A stretch of DNA of 64,000 bases from Glandiceps talaboti (Eukaryota > Hemichordata > Enteropneusta > Spengelidae). Shown in pieces: positions 46,101-60,939 of the stretch; position 1 is the stretch's first letter, and the number at the start of each line of letters is the position of its first letter. The translations under genes and the position numbers were made by a program. Location of the stretch: NCBI RefSeq assembly GCF_964340395.1, contig NC_135551.1, positions 26,410,380 through 26,474,379 on the forward strand. Direction: 5' to 3'. The notes beneath the pieces were generated by a model. That model worked only from the letters and a program-made list of their open reading frames with translations, searched no databases and was not told the origin of the DNA.

Positions 46101-47395
46101 AAAAAGACGAAAACATACCAGCCCAGACTACGAGAAACACTCGACCATTTCAATTGAATCAGGACTTACGTTTTTCAATCATTACGGTTTAATAATTTAT
46201 TACTGTACACTTGCATATAATCTATCCTTCTATTCATGGTGAGGAAAATTTGTTTTGAGAAAGCAGTGCCTAAGTGGATGGCACCCATTACTATCTCACT
46301 CTTGTGATTCATCTTCAGTGCACCTTAGGTATTTCTGATGGAATTAATCGTCAATGACAACGAACACAAATACCTCCAACTGTTTGAGATGTTCGCCATG
46401 GCATTAGCGTTAATTACAGTGGAAAACCTAGGTTAATTAGTTGTTCTATTTTCGGGTTTGACGTAATTTTTGCTCTTTCGTCTCAGATCTTTTGATAAGA
46501 TTTGACAGATTGAGGAGTGAAGAGTTAACTTCTTTTCAGGTTTACTCATACATATGTAATGTTCGTTGAGGTACTTATTCTTTGAAGCTGATGCGTGACA
46601 GGCAGAATGTTTGATACTGTTATCTTTCTGTAGCCATGTCTTCCAACGCCTATGAGAGAAGTCTACTGTACCGATAAAGCATACAACAACTTACACGAGA
46701 GCAAATCTGACTCAACCAACAAACCGTGATGTAAACTGCCGAGCGCACGCAAAGGACTGAACAGTCGAGAATGTGTTTTTTTATCAATGTGATCGATGCA
46801 TTATGTCATCAAACTATTAAAACATTAAGTCTAGATTGCTTGTTCTATATCCACTAGTTGTTAGATATGATTAGATATGTTTCTGTGAGATAAATGGATT
46901 GCGTTATGAATCAAAAGTAACCCTAAAAAATAGTAGAGTTACAGACTTTGGCAACTATTACATTAGTTACTTGGAATTGCCTCCGGCGAATTTACAATTG
47001 AAGCGAATAAACTAAACAAATCGTTATCTAAAATTGCTACATTCCATTGTCAGGCTCGAAAAATATCTCACTATTTCTGTATATCTTAACAGCGCTCGCT
47101 CAACAAATACCTAACAGGATTGCAGTCTCGCCGAAACAGTGTGTATCAGAAATTTACGTTCATATCATTTCAGACACGTTGACTCTTTACAAATGAAAAC
47201 AATGTAATGAGACGGCGTGTCTGAAGTTGTTCTGTACCTTGTATGAATAAATATAAAAATACAGTTGTGACACGTACAGTGTCAGCGAGGTTAGGTGAAA
47301 TTGGTTGTAAATTTGTAAAACTGCCAATTCTCACCGTCTGGTGTATAATTGTTATATTTACATACATTGATATGTTTGAAAAAGCATATGTTGTT
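43200..47395. other. intergenic, no gene seen
   Basis: AT-rich. Several open frames under 85 codons, none with recognisable motifs. Confidence 0.45.
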
Positions 47396-47399
47396 ACAT

Positions 47400-47530
47400 T
47401 TGTTTATGATTTGGTGGCTATCTGGTAAGATAATACTAGCTCGCACAAAGGAAATGTAGCAATGTCAGTAAAAAATTTTTTATAAAGCCAGACGATGAAA
47501 AGAAGCAGTGTAAGTGCGATTTTTGTCAAA
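47400..47530 (+). repeat. dispersed repeat, copy 4 (partial)
   Basis: Two ~43-bp units: GGAAATGTAGCAATGTCAGT, then AAGCCAGACGATGAAAAG, AAGCAGTGTAAGTGCGAT and TTTTTGTCAA. Matches the unit seen at 23.7, 25.0 and 31.4 kb. Confidence 0.45.
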
Positions 47531-47729
47531 TGACTTATATTCACCAACAGTACAATCACCGGTTGTGTAACGCAAAGCCATGTCTCCAATTGAACGCGCA
47601 ACAAGAATGAACTTTGACCCGGTTATTTTATAGTTCACGTTGACATATTGCTGTGCCTAAGCCGTGACTTAGAATTTCATGGTTGTGCGACCAGACGGCT
47701 AAATCAGTTTACTGGTTTAACCGTCTGAA

Positions 47730-47873
<144 letters not shown>

Positions 47874-47930
47874 CCAGAGCTTGATAAGTGAATGAAGAAA
47901 GGTGGCTTGGTTATTTTGTTCCAAATGTAT

Positions 47931-48262
<332 letters not shown>

Positions 48263-48269
48263 GCAGATG

Positions 48270-49515
48270 TACGTTATATTTTAGCTCTAGAATTATTCAC
48301 ACTTCGCAATTGTGTGTGGTGTGTGTCCTTAACCACTAGGAGATGAAGATACATAATGAAGATATGAAGTGATTCATATGCATGTATAACATAAATCCTG
48401 ACTAATGGCCAGCAAATATATGTCAACCATTATTCGCTATATCAAGTAACAATGCGTATAATAAGCATACATTTCGTTAAGCATTATTTCCATACTTCCA
48501 TTTAGATATTAGTCTATGTCGACGAGGGCGTGGATTTATTAGTCTCTAGTTTATCCTCAATGATTTCCAATTAAAATATGTGTCAATCGAAGATACACCG
48601 ATCCCATTATGGCATATTATAGCAAGTATTTTGCATCGTTATAGCACCACCACAGTACACATGGTGACAGCTCTATAGGTTTGCAGTATTTTTATGACAG
48701 CTTCTTGTGTTTATGGTCATGCGATAATTGCATTTGTATCAAAATAGATTGGACCCGAGTCGTAAAACCGTCGATTGCCACTTTTCCTGTCTTGGGAGTA
48801 ACAAAGGAGTCGTTTCCACAGGTTTCATAATGGAGTTCAGTGTGGTCTTATAGAATTATTTTAAATTACCCATTATTTTAAGTCTTGTATGAAATTATGT
48901 GGCAACGCTACGGAAATTCTCTAAATCTTATTAAAAATTAAAAATTGCGATTATTATAGTATTTACTTCACATTACAATGAGTCATGGAAAGTATGCAGT
49001 AGCCGGCTGATTACAATGATAAAGATAATTTTAAAAAAAAATTATTTGTTTCCGATAACATGACTTCAGAATATAGGGTAGATCGGTCGGAGTTTTATTT
49101 TATTTTTTCCTCAATTTTTTGCTGAGAAATTGCTTGGACCCAGATCTAGAGACCTGATACTCATTGGTCACAATACTTTCATGAGAGTTCGATGTTTTGT
49201 AAAAGAAGTAAATGATGAAGACAAATATATGTGAAGTAGATGAACACAGTATGCACACTGTATTGTATAAAGTCAACTTACATGTTTGAAAGACTTCATT
49301 TCTCTGGAATGGGATTTTAAACAAGAAATGACCAAAGGCAAGAAAGTTTACTCAGAAATAGCAGTAAAGTCTCACTATTTTACCTTTTTGGAATGTTAAA
49401 AAGTGTTTAGTAGGGTCGGTGGCTTAAATTCAGGTCGGTCGGGTTAAACGATAACACACAATTTTTTTTATTCGGCCTAATCAACTCTAAAAGACACCTT
49501 TATAATATTGCTGTT
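48270..49515. other. intergenic, no gene seen
   Basis: AT-rich; no feature supported. Confidence 0.45.
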
Positions 49516-49520
49516 ATTAA

Positions 49521-49521
<1 letters not shown>

Positions 49522-49578
<57 letters not shown>

Positions 49579-49579
49579 T

Positions 49580-49627
<48 letters not shown>

Positions 49628-49749
49628 CGACGATGATGATAATAATAAACCAGGAACTAGTTTGTCCTTTCAGACGAGTAAATAATTAAAAAAGCTATTC
49701 CAATTCCTGTTTGAAAGTTTAATAGGCAAACAAATTTTATAAACTAATA

Positions 49750-49806
<57 letters not shown>
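49522..49806. repeat. GAT and AAT trinucleotide repeats
   Basis: GAT run 49522-49637 and AAT run 49748-49806, ~110 bases apart. Confidence 0.97.
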
Positions 49807-49809
<3 letters not shown>

Positions 49810-52800
49810 ACAAACCCCCATTAAAACTGACACTCATTTTCAGCTAAATACCATAATTTCACAGTTATTTGCTTTTTGTCCTACTTTGACACAGTCTCAT
49901 TTATTTTCCATTGTGTTTCAGTCATCAGTATATTAAAATAGATATTGTTCAGCTAAGACCCACTTATCATGGAAGCAACCACTCTTTATATTGACACTGA
50001 CGAGGACGTATGCTGTATTTATTCTTACAAACAGCATATCAGACAAAATACACCCCTCTACTGTGACTCGGAAAGCCATATTGTTTTTCAGGTTGCGGCA
50101 TGCTATTAAATGTAAATACCATGTGGTACTTCACTCTATCATTTCACAACAATTTGATTTCTGGTTTTCTATGATGCAATCTGTTTCATGTAATCCCTTG
50201 AGTGCTGGAATTATGACGGTATAACAACATTTCACATGAATTGAAATATCGTTTAAATGATAGCATGTCGTCAAAAGAAGTGATATTACTATTCATTTAC
50301 ACTCCGTGGAATTACGAACTGTTCATCGAATGGTTCAAACCATCGAATTATTTCTCTTCTGCAAAAAGCTATGATGAAAATTGTTATTGAGAATATTCAT
50401 ACGTTGTCATATGTATGCAGGCACTATATACCACACCGATTTCTAGCCCTCCTCAATAATTTGAATATATCATGTCACGTGGTATGGACTCGTTTCGCCA
50501 AAGTGACCTAAATTTGCATACAGCAGGAGCTATTCGTTTTCTTTCACCCTATGTCTCTAGTTCTAGTACAAGAGCTCCGCATTGCAGTATCGTAAACAGA
50601 GCGAGTCTGCAGTTTGCCTTGGGTCGCTCGGAGTTGGAGAATTGCGGTGTCCACGTCGTATAGAGAAAGAAGTGCAAAGATTTGTTGATGCAAGGATGCA
50701 AAGAAAGCAAATCAAGTAATTAGGTTTGTGAAAGGAGCAGACATCATGAGGTAGACTGACGTCGATCCATGTTGGGTCGACAATGGTTTTTGCTCAAGTG
50801 CTAGACAGAACGACAGTCAGTTCTTTTAAATACACGAGAGTGTGACGTGTTATAAAACACTCATTACCTGGCGGATTTCGGACACTATTTAAGACATCAT
50901 ATTACCCTTTGTGCTTTTACGTAACAAGCATTTCCCTCGGCTGAAATAGTCGCTGCATGACAGCTCTCGGTAATACAATCTTCTAGTACCCTCATGACCA
51001 TAAGTGTTAGTACAATACATTATCCAGAGCATCCCGTTATTGGCCTATCAAACATATTTTACGTGATGTTGGGGGCAGAGACAGACCATTTTGTCGAAAA
51101 CAGCAAGATTCGCAATTGGTTTGAAAGTTATTAGAAATTAATGATCAGAAATAGTCTTCGTTTTTCGACTAAATATCATTACAGATTGTTAAACCGGAAA
51201 TTGACTTCCAGTGCTTTTGTCATTGAAAATCATTCGATACTGAAGATAATTACATAATTTATACCACATTCGTAGAACGACTTAAAGTTAACAGTAGATT
51301 GTAGACATGCTGGCACCCATTTTGTTCTTACTGTCTATACTATCACAGCAGTCGGTTTTGATTACCACAAATAAATATACTTTGTATTGTAATGAAAAAT
51401 ACATAATGGTCTTTGCCTCTCTTTTTTATCATGTCCAAACGCATGTTTTACTATCTAAGGACTGAGAAAATGATGCATTCACATGTAAAAGACAGACATT
51501 GAGATTGATGTTAATGACTGCATAACTAGGGCGTAAGTACTTTGAAATAGTTTGAAAGTTAATAGCAACTCCCTGGGTTTTTAGCATTGATAACATGGAA
51601 GTGTAAGGCACGTGGAGCTTTTAGAAATTATATGAATAAGACTGGAGAATGACAAATATGAAGTATGTTGCTAATTGCTTGGAATATAGTGTTCAGTCTT
51701 CGTTCTTTGCTGGGAGAAACTCGAAGTTGTGAACGCCATTTTTCCTTGTCTTTCTTGTGTTGATCCATAAGCATGCATGGTAGCTTCAGGAACAGTAGAA
51801 ACTTGAATGCTTTCCTCAAACAAATACAATGACAAAATTCGTGTCTGTACTTGAATTTCGAAAGAGGGGGAATTTGCAATACACTTGGAAAAAATGAAGT
51901 GAGTGTCTTTTCCAAGCATGCGAAGTTTATCCAAGTTTTGTTATATTTACTCCGATTGGTTTGCTCGTCTAAAGACGACCACCTGTGATGTCACATACAA
52001 CAATGCAGTAGTGGTCTTTAGCTTTAAACGACGTTCACCGTCCGGAGGCTAGGGGGTTATCGGAATGCATGTCAGTCCAGGCGTCCAAGCATGTACAAGT
52101 CAATTTCAAACAAAGTGCTATTTATTAGACTATTAGGAGGGACAACTGTAAGTCGCATCACCTTGAACAATATGACCGAATTGAAGATGGACATACTTTG
52201 AGAACAACAAATTGAAGCTTACATACAAATTGAGCCTCCGAATGTGTGAATATGTGTACCACCATTGTCAGTGCATTCTGCAAATGTATTTTACTTTTTA
52301 CAGCTAATTTGAGACGATAATACCATGAGATTGAATTCAGTCTCCATTCAGATGAATGTCTGGTTCTGTAAACAAATTCAAAAGATTTCGATTTGAGAAC
52401 ACCTACTATTGTATCCAGGGAGTAAACCCAAATGAAATCTGAACAAATTTTGCAAATTTTGCAAATACTTCTTTTATCCATTAAGCTTTCCATCTGACCG
52501 TATACTCGGAATTGAAAATTAGCAAACGTCCCTGTAACTTCTCATCAACATGACTTAGTCAATTTTGTAGTCTTCATGATCTTTGATAGTGGGATGAATT
52601 GGATACTGAAAATTGTAGACTGCATGGCGCCAAATACACATAACGCTCTAATTGATTAGATGACAATAAAAGAACTTCCCCGCGAATGTTTATTTTTTGA
52701 CAAAAACATAATATTGCCTGTGATTAAAACAAAGGAAAATACCTTTACAATGTAGCTGAGTATTTCCTGTAAGCAGAGCCTGTTTACATATTAGAACTTC

Positions 52801-53050
52801 AAAAAAGGGTAAAGATAAGAGCAAGTGTCTCAGGTAAGTGACAAGAAAAAGTTGCAGAACTAAAAATCGTTCAATTTGGAAATAGCAAATTATTAAACGA
52901 CAAAAAACATATGGTGTATAACAATTGACTGAGGACGCCATACTACTATTTTGTAATTCTATTTTACGTACTGTAAACAACACAGATAAAGGTGTCTGTC
53001 TGTCTATCCGTCTGCATGTTAATCCGTCCGTATGCATGCATGTATGTCAG
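49810..53050. other. intergenic, no gene seen
   Basis: Open frames up to ~115 codons on the - strand (51.6-53.0 kb) lack motifs and splice context. A short inverted repeat (CTAAAGAC, 51968-52020) is present. Confidence 0.4.
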
Positions 53051-53062
53051 TCTACTTCTGCC

Positions 53063-53063
<1 letters not shown>

Positions 53064-53093
<30 letters not shown>

Positions 53094-53200
53094 GTATGTA
53101 TGTTTTGTACGTACGTACGTACGTACGTACGTACAGTATGTATGTATGTATGTATGTATGTACGTACGTACGTATGTATGTATGTATGTATGTATGTACA
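53064..53200. repeat. CTGT/GTAC/TATG microsatellite
   Basis: Three tetranucleotide blocks in sequence; the GTAC block is self-complementary. Confidence 0.96.
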
Positions 53201-53998
53201 TGCATACACACCCCGTTCACAAACATGTGATGACAACTACAACTTTGTTATGTTTGTCAAAAGTATATTATGATGAGTACGACTTTTATTTAACTGTGAA
53301 TCTTTTTCATGTATTACTCTTAGTCACGTACCTTCCACAGAAGAACGTACTTCAGCGTCAATTATTGAACTGATAACCATGATAAACATGTAATCTGAGT
53401 CTACTTATAAATATACTGTAACTGGTGATAAACAAAACAAGTGCCTGGAAACAAGACATTTCTTCTGATTAGTTGGCCGTCTAGTTCGTATTATAGTACA
53501 TGTTGGGTTCGCCTCCAGCCTCCGTGGTAATCGTAAACGGAAAGTGCAGTATGTAAACAATGTGTCTCGACATGCATGGCATGAATTCTAGAGATATTAC
53601 TAAACATAGACTTCAAGCAAAATAGCCACTGTATAATATATTATCACAAATCGCTAAAGCTTTTACTTTACCGTTAAGCATTGCTTAAGACAGAGAACAT
53701 ACCAATTGAACGATCTTACTAGTTAATAGCAATCAATAGGTATATAGCAAAGATGGTATAGGATGCATTTTGAAGTTCGATAGATGGAAAAGCTGGGTTG
53801 TCTATTCACAGATTATGGTTCAAAATGTACGTGAGAGTTTCAAATGTAGTGGTTATTTATAGTGAATGTGACGTGGATAATATCTTTCTGATCATCTCAC
53901 ATTTTCACTTCAGTCAATTTATCATTATCTGCCTGAATTGCGTGCGAGGATTGGTACATGTTGCTTGTACTCTATGATTGTAACCTTCCTCGACTTGA

Positions 53999-54020
53999 AA
54001 AAAACCCTAACCCTAACCCT
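53999..54020. repeat. interstitial telomere-like repeat
   Basis: Three consecutive AACCCT units, the TTAGGG telomere repeat of most animals, inside otherwise ordinary sequence. Confidence 0.85.
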
Positions 54021-54024
54021 CACT

Positions 54025-57000
54025 CGTCGAAGATTTCCATTAATCGCTTCAAATCATCTGATATATACTTTGTATTGGACTGAATCTGTATCAATGACAC
54101 AATGATGCATTATATTTTGGTCAGTTCAAATATCAAAGTGACTTCATTTGTTTATTCAAAACATTATTATTTTTTCTCTTTTTTGTTTTCTTTCTTCTTT
54201 CTCATGTGACTTTCGTTTGCTGATCCAACCTTTTAAATGAAAAAAATCGTAATCACGTGCACTTCATTACGTTTCAAGTGCAACGTTTTCCACAGCGTAA
54301 AATTCCGTAGAAAGTTATTTCATCCCTCATTAGTTTCCCTAGACGGCAGGTATGCTATGAGTCTTGTCTAAGACGTGTAATATTCTCCCTAAGCGTTTCT
54401 ATTGATATGTAAAGGTCATTTTAACTTTATTTTAACACTCAGACGAAAGTATTAAATGTTGCAATTTCCTGCAAATGTGTCACAGTGTAAGAGGTTTATT
54501 GAATCCTTCCAAACAAAATGTTTCAGTATGCAAGACAGGCGCCTTCGTACTTTTGGAACGTTTGGTTCATTATCCCCGCTCAAACTAACGTATGGCTATC
54601 CAAGTTAACACATTTTTTTCGTTTCATTTATCACCTTTACTATTTTCTCGGTTGGTCGTTTCATTGCTCTTACTTTCCCCGTAATTCTAAATGTGTGTTG
54701 TTAACCACGCATCGAAATATCACTGAGGCCATAGTAAATATTTAACTAGTGTGTTGATTAAATAGACAGCTATATGTGTACAACTAATCATAGCGATCAA
54801 ATATCATCACCGATGTATTGTGCATTTTGCACGCATTTACAAACTAAATCTACCAGGCTTGTATCTGCTGTCATACCACATCAGTAACGACGTTAGGTTG
54901 ATAATTTGTAAATGGTCGAACTTATTATTGCGTATTATTTGAGTGACAGGTATTAATTTATGGAAAGGATGACAAATTGCAAAGTTCTTGTTAACAACCG
55001 TTAGTGCCAATACATTAACATTAAGCTTGATTATCCTTTCAACATAATACATGTATACTCCGTCGATGCAACATTGAGACTCGTCTATTGAAATATACAT
55101 ACAATTTACACATGCTTGAATATTAGACAGACAAGTAATCAATCTTAATGAACTTCTATTATAATGCCAAGCTGTAAAATGCATTTATGACGCAAGACGT
55201 TACTTCCGTGTGAATGCGAATATGGTTCACAGGTAAAGCAATTGTATTTTGCGTCAACTTCGTTCTAATGAAGTACTTGTGGATCTTCGCGTTCATTGTA
55301 TATTCACCATCTATAAATCACGTAATCGCAATTAAAGTCGACGGTTTTCCCACTTATGATTTCTCAATTTATTATTTTTCGTATCATTATTCGGGGTTTC
55401 CATTACTTGGGGTTTCCAACTAGCATCGCAATACTTTTTTACCCATTAATTGTACTGTAAAACCTGTAACACTATCTATGACGTGACGCGCGTTTAAATT
55501 CATCCTCAAAATTAATACTAAAATGTCCTAGAAATTTGGATAGTGATATTAAAGTAAAATGGAACTGAAAGATATGTGTCGATATGAATCTGATGGATGT
55601 TAGTAAGGAGATGTATAGTTGAATATATAATGCTAATGGATACATTTTCAGGATAAATACTTCAGGTCTATTACGATTTTTCCTCAAAATTGTATTTAAG
55701 TTAGAGAATTTTCATTTGAACTGATCAATGATAAGTTTTGATAGACAAGCAACACGGTGGCTACCATTGACAGTTATAATATCTCACATTCTATATAAAG
55801 ACGTATTGATAGAGATTAGTAATAAGTACACTATCTGATCATTTTTAATGAGATTAAAAGACACAAACACAATGATACCAGTTTTATGGCGTACATAACC
55901 AAAGTGGAAAAGAGAAAGATTTGTATGCGTATGAACAGTTATGAGCAAGGCAAGACTAACATATTTATCATACGATGGTCTAAAAAAACATAGACTATAC
56001 CACGGGAGTCAAACTTTTCTGTGGTTGAACAAAAATATGAAATTGTATTCTGATCGTTGTACATCAGTGATGACAATCCGTGTATACGTCATTGGTTTTG
56101 AAGTCACTTGAACATGAATCAAATATTTACATGCTTTCATTTCATTTATTTTACTTCCATAACGCTTCGGCAGGTACAACTACGTCTTATAATGTTTGTC
56201 ATTCTGCCAAAAACTACTCATGACAAGACTTATGCCAGTTCTCGTTTTGGACACTCAGTGACAAGGCCGCTATATATTATTATGCAATTATGCTTTTGAT
56301 TATGTAATAATCATATTTATGTATGACTCCCTCTCTAGTTGGCAGGTGGCAGGGTCACTGCACTCCAAGTGCTCTGGCGCAACTAATTGACCATTCGGCC
56401 TTTGTAAACCGAACAAAGCCACAAGACAAAACGAACAGAAACGTGACGATCTACATGAATTACCGATTTTAACACAAATATCATATGTGTTGATCCTGGC
56501 TGCATCTTATATAATTATAGAAGCCATACATACGCAAGTAACTTGAAGCAGCGGACCCTGGCCATTGTTTGTGTCCTATTTCCAATTATATTTATGCTTA
56601 TGTTGTACCAAATTTGAAAATCCAATTTTGGAATGGTTTGTCGTGTTGTACTTTGCATGCTGCAGTCTTGTAATTAGTTCACAATTCTGACCTAGGTTTA
56701 GTGGAACCAGTTTCGGTTTGTATTAGGTCATAGAAACTCTGGTTCATCAGAAGTGTCGAGCACAGAAGGGAGCTGTATTTGATTGAGTTAGCACATGACG
56801 TTGATTGTTTTCTCATTTCAATACCAATGTATACTTATTTTAGCAAAAATATATAAATGATATAAAACTAGCAGCACAATTTTTTTTTCAAAACTTAAAA
56901 TATCCAAGCTTTTATTACTAACTTTTCTGCTGTCAATAGCAAACGGTATAACGTAATGAATGTATATATAATATTCGAGGTTAATCCCGGCAAGGTGTTC

Positions 57001-59370
57001 TGCCTATCAGCCCCAACAGTGCAACAACAGATATTTGAGGGACGTTACATGTTAATAAAACAAAGTTTGAACTCATGGATGTTGTACAGACTGTTGAGTT
57101 GTAGATTTAGCGAACAACCAGCGTGATTAGCCCATTCAACATTTAATATTAATAAACAGTCTCAAGGATGGTGAAGCCATTATATATTGTATATGCCAAG
57201 GACATTATATTGTATTTGAATGGTGATAACATTAACAACAGATCATAATTAGACATCTCCAAGTTGTATTGTGTGCCACATTTGCTACAAATATAAATGT
57301 AGTGCTAACAAGTCCATATATCATGTTTTCGCTCTGCTTTGGCCTTATCCACTTAATTTGATTTGGGAGTTTCTCATAAGCTGAATTTCCAAATATGGTT
57401 ACATAATGATACAATCCGGCATTGTTTGAATGTAAATAAAGACAAATCGTGTAATGTATTCACCAACTGGACTTCGAATTCAATTCGAGTTCTTCAGATA
57501 TAAGCGTGTACATAGATATGAGGTTCTCTACATCTTGGTGGGTTTTTAAAAAATATATATATTGTGTTCTACCTACGTGCTTTACCCAGTAATCGAACAC
57601 TTTATACGACGCACAACTTACATCAGATGTCCCTGTGCTGTTAGCCTTATTTTTCAACAATCATTTGTGGAGTATTATGTCATACGAACGTTATATTTGG
57701 CAATATGAAATAACAAAAAACATATGGTTACCGTGTACTACATTATCGATGGTATTTCTTCTATATATTTGGTAGGTATTAGAATGTGATTATGACCCAG
57801 ACCAGACTTTTCTCAATGCAAAGCACGTACACACATGAAGTAGATTTTAGAAGGTATCTAATTGAAGACCGTCATTGGTAACCTTTTCTGTGACACTTCA
57901 TAATGGAAAGTTCACAGAAGCAATTTGGGGGGAAATGAACAAAATTCACTAGAAACAATATTTGCTTCCACGACGCAGCTGTTGAACCTCTGATCAAGAA
58001 CATAATAGTATTTACAAATCTAAATTTGTTGGTGTGGGTAAAAGAAAACGATTGAGAACGAAAGTATTCTTTGGCCAGCGTGCAATACTTAAGAAATAAA
58101 AACACAAGATTTAAGTGTAGCATACTATTTTCAGAGAATTTCTTTAATTTTGTTGACGACTATGCGGCTTGTGGCTACATAAAGCATTTAGATTAAATAT
58201 TATTGTTCTGCAATATTTCGCACTGTAACGAAAACTCTTTTTGTATGATTTTGGGGTATAAAAGTAAATGTGACCATTTATAAAACTAGAGCCGATCACT
58301 TAATTAGTCATATTCACATTTTATATTTGCGTGGTACGCTCAAAATGTCAATCTGTTTTTCGCGCCTGGGGGACATAATCATGGTTGCCGACAACGTCAG
58401 AATTATAGCATATACAGTTACATCACGTGCGTGTTAGACTTGTAGTGTCGACAAGACTCAAATACCTCTATTTTCTTCATTTATTTTACTCTGTTTTCGA
58501 ATTTGTTGCTGTGGGGGCGATGGCAAGACAGGAACTTAAACAATGGACAATATTGAAGAAAAAACAATGGTGATGAAAACTAGTCGTCCACTGATACCGA
58601 TCCAATTCCCATTGCGTCACTTGGCTTAACGACGGAAAATAATGGAAAATAATATCTAATTGTCAATTGTGCATTTATTTGCTATATTTGTCCTTAAGCC
58701 ATAGATTTGGCTCCATGCTGTTAGAGAGTAATAATTTCCCAAGAGATCTAGTTAGCGAATCGACATATTTAAATGAAATGTACAAATTGTCTGAAATTGA
58801 GGTAATCTAAAAACAGTGGCTACTCACTGGGGAGTTCACATTTTCGTTGAAAAATAAAAACCGTAAAGTCATGACGCATTCCTGGATCACTGGGAATTAT
58901 TTAAAGGGAGATTTGATGAACGATAACTGAATGTTATATACCTGGGAAAACCATTTACGTCACTCACAGATAGTCAAAAATCCCAAGTCTCATCCTGATT
59001 GACATAGTTTATCTATTGTTGTTTTTGGTCTCCAAATCTATAGAAGGGAGGTAAGTTCGTTTAATCCTAGTCGTCCTTTGCCTATATTGAAATAACCCTT
59101 TTTGTGACATGTGCCCTGCCTATTCCATTGTATTACTATTCATGAGCAGGTGCATGAATATTAATTAGGGGTTGGATTGCTCATTATCATTGGCTTGTAA
59201 CTTTTAGTGTACCACTTGTAGCAATAAAGAATGTAGTGTTTTGAGTGTACTCTATGACTATGACTGGCAATCTTTCCTTACCCATTACGCCAAACACCGG
59301 TCGCTACCAAGACCAGGGTTAAAAACTTGATAAGGTTACAATATAATGTGACATTGCTAAAAATAATGTA
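54025..59370. other. intergenic, no gene seen
   Basis: AT-rich. Only short chance frames. A segment near 59140-59175 (ATTCATG...CATGAAT, ATGAATATTAAT) looks like a relic of a palindromic repeat. Confidence 0.4.
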
Positions 59371-59371
59371 C

Positions 59372-59415
59372 GTATGTACGTATGTATGTATGTATGTATG
59401 TATGTATGTATGTAT
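59372..59415. repeat. TACG/TATG microsatellite
   Basis: Short tetranucleotide run. Confidence 0.93.
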
Positions 59416-60790
59416 TCCAAAATCGTAAGAGAAACTCGCATATGTTACTATTATGTAACGTTAACACTCGGGCACTGTAATATAAAGATGAATAAACCAA
59501 GCTAACATCTCCGATTTTTATTTGATATATAATATTACCATTAGCATATCAAATAATAACATGTGTCATAGGCGAAGTCTCATAGTGTTTCGTATGGAGG
59601 GCCGCCCTACTTTGAACACTTACTGAATAAAATGATAGATGATAAATCGTCAAATTACTTTGGGTGAGATTTAGTGACAACTATCAATCAACATCTGCCT
59701 TATCGAGTCCCAATTTGACCACTATTATATAGCAGTACATGGAATACATCTCAAATGAATAAATTGAATAGAATCTCAATTAACACATTTTTGGAATGCA
59801 TCTCTCTTGAAAGGATTGACCTTTGTTTGAAGTCCTTACAACCAACGACAGGCAAGCATCTGCAAGCGGAATTTGTTACCGACAGGGAAGTAAACAAATG
59901 AATTTGACACTTGGCACAACATGTTAGAACTACAGAGGCTTGTTTTACATTTCGCCATTTGATAAGAACAGTACTAGTTTTATGGCCACTTTACATAAAA
60001 GCTAACATTCACAAGCAAATTTCAAGTTTCCCTGGCATTTCATACACATATACGGAAGTCATAAGCATTCATTCAATTTGTCACCCAGTTCCGTCATGCT
60101 GTCACAAGTGTTATTAATTCAGATCTATTCATTTATTTACCTTTCCTGTATACAGCAGGTTTCGTTTATAAATACTTGCGTGTCACTGGTTGTACGTATT
60201 CTGATTTGAATATTTATTTACTTATTTACGACCACTATTATCAATTGAATAAATATTCCGTATGTCATAGGTTACTGCTATTAGCACATGGTTGGGAAAA
60301 TCGTTCACTTGAAAAAGGGATATTAAATTGCAATATAATAAAAAAGAGACTTGATTCGTAGTCCTCTTTATTGCCAAAGAGTTGAAATGTTTCCAATGGC
60401 CTTTGATATTTACAGGATTAAAATAGCAGCATTCACTTTATGTCAAATTTGATACACTTTGTGTCTTTCTGCCTGTCAAGGAAGCGATTTCTGGTTAATA
60501 TATCACTGAGTCTATATTACTCTTCTGGAAAGGCAATCCACAATTCGTAAATTAAAACATTCCTTTTTGTGTCCAAACAACTGCGACTACCTACACAGGA
60601 ATTTAATAAGTGCAATTGATAGATAGATTGTACCGAAGCACTAGACCAAAGCAGGGTACATGTTTTTAGTGTAATTGCAATTACAATGTATAGGGAAAAA
60701 GAACTGTTAGAATTTGACCTGTTGATAACACCTGTAACATCTTCCTCAGCGGCAATTGGGATGCTATGGTAGTAACCTCTGTGTGTCCAT

Positions 60791-60872
60791 ACATACATAC
60801 ATACATACATACATACATACATACATACATACATACATACATACATACATACATGCATGCATGCATGCGCGC

Positions 60873-60929
<57 letters not shown>

Positions 60930-60936
60930 CGCGCGC
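60791..60936. repeat. CATA-CATG-(GT)n-(GC)n tract
   Basis: CATA units pass into CATG, then ~50 bp of GT, then a GC dinucleotide run (about 60920-60936). Confidence 0.97.
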
Positions 60937-60939
60937 AAC

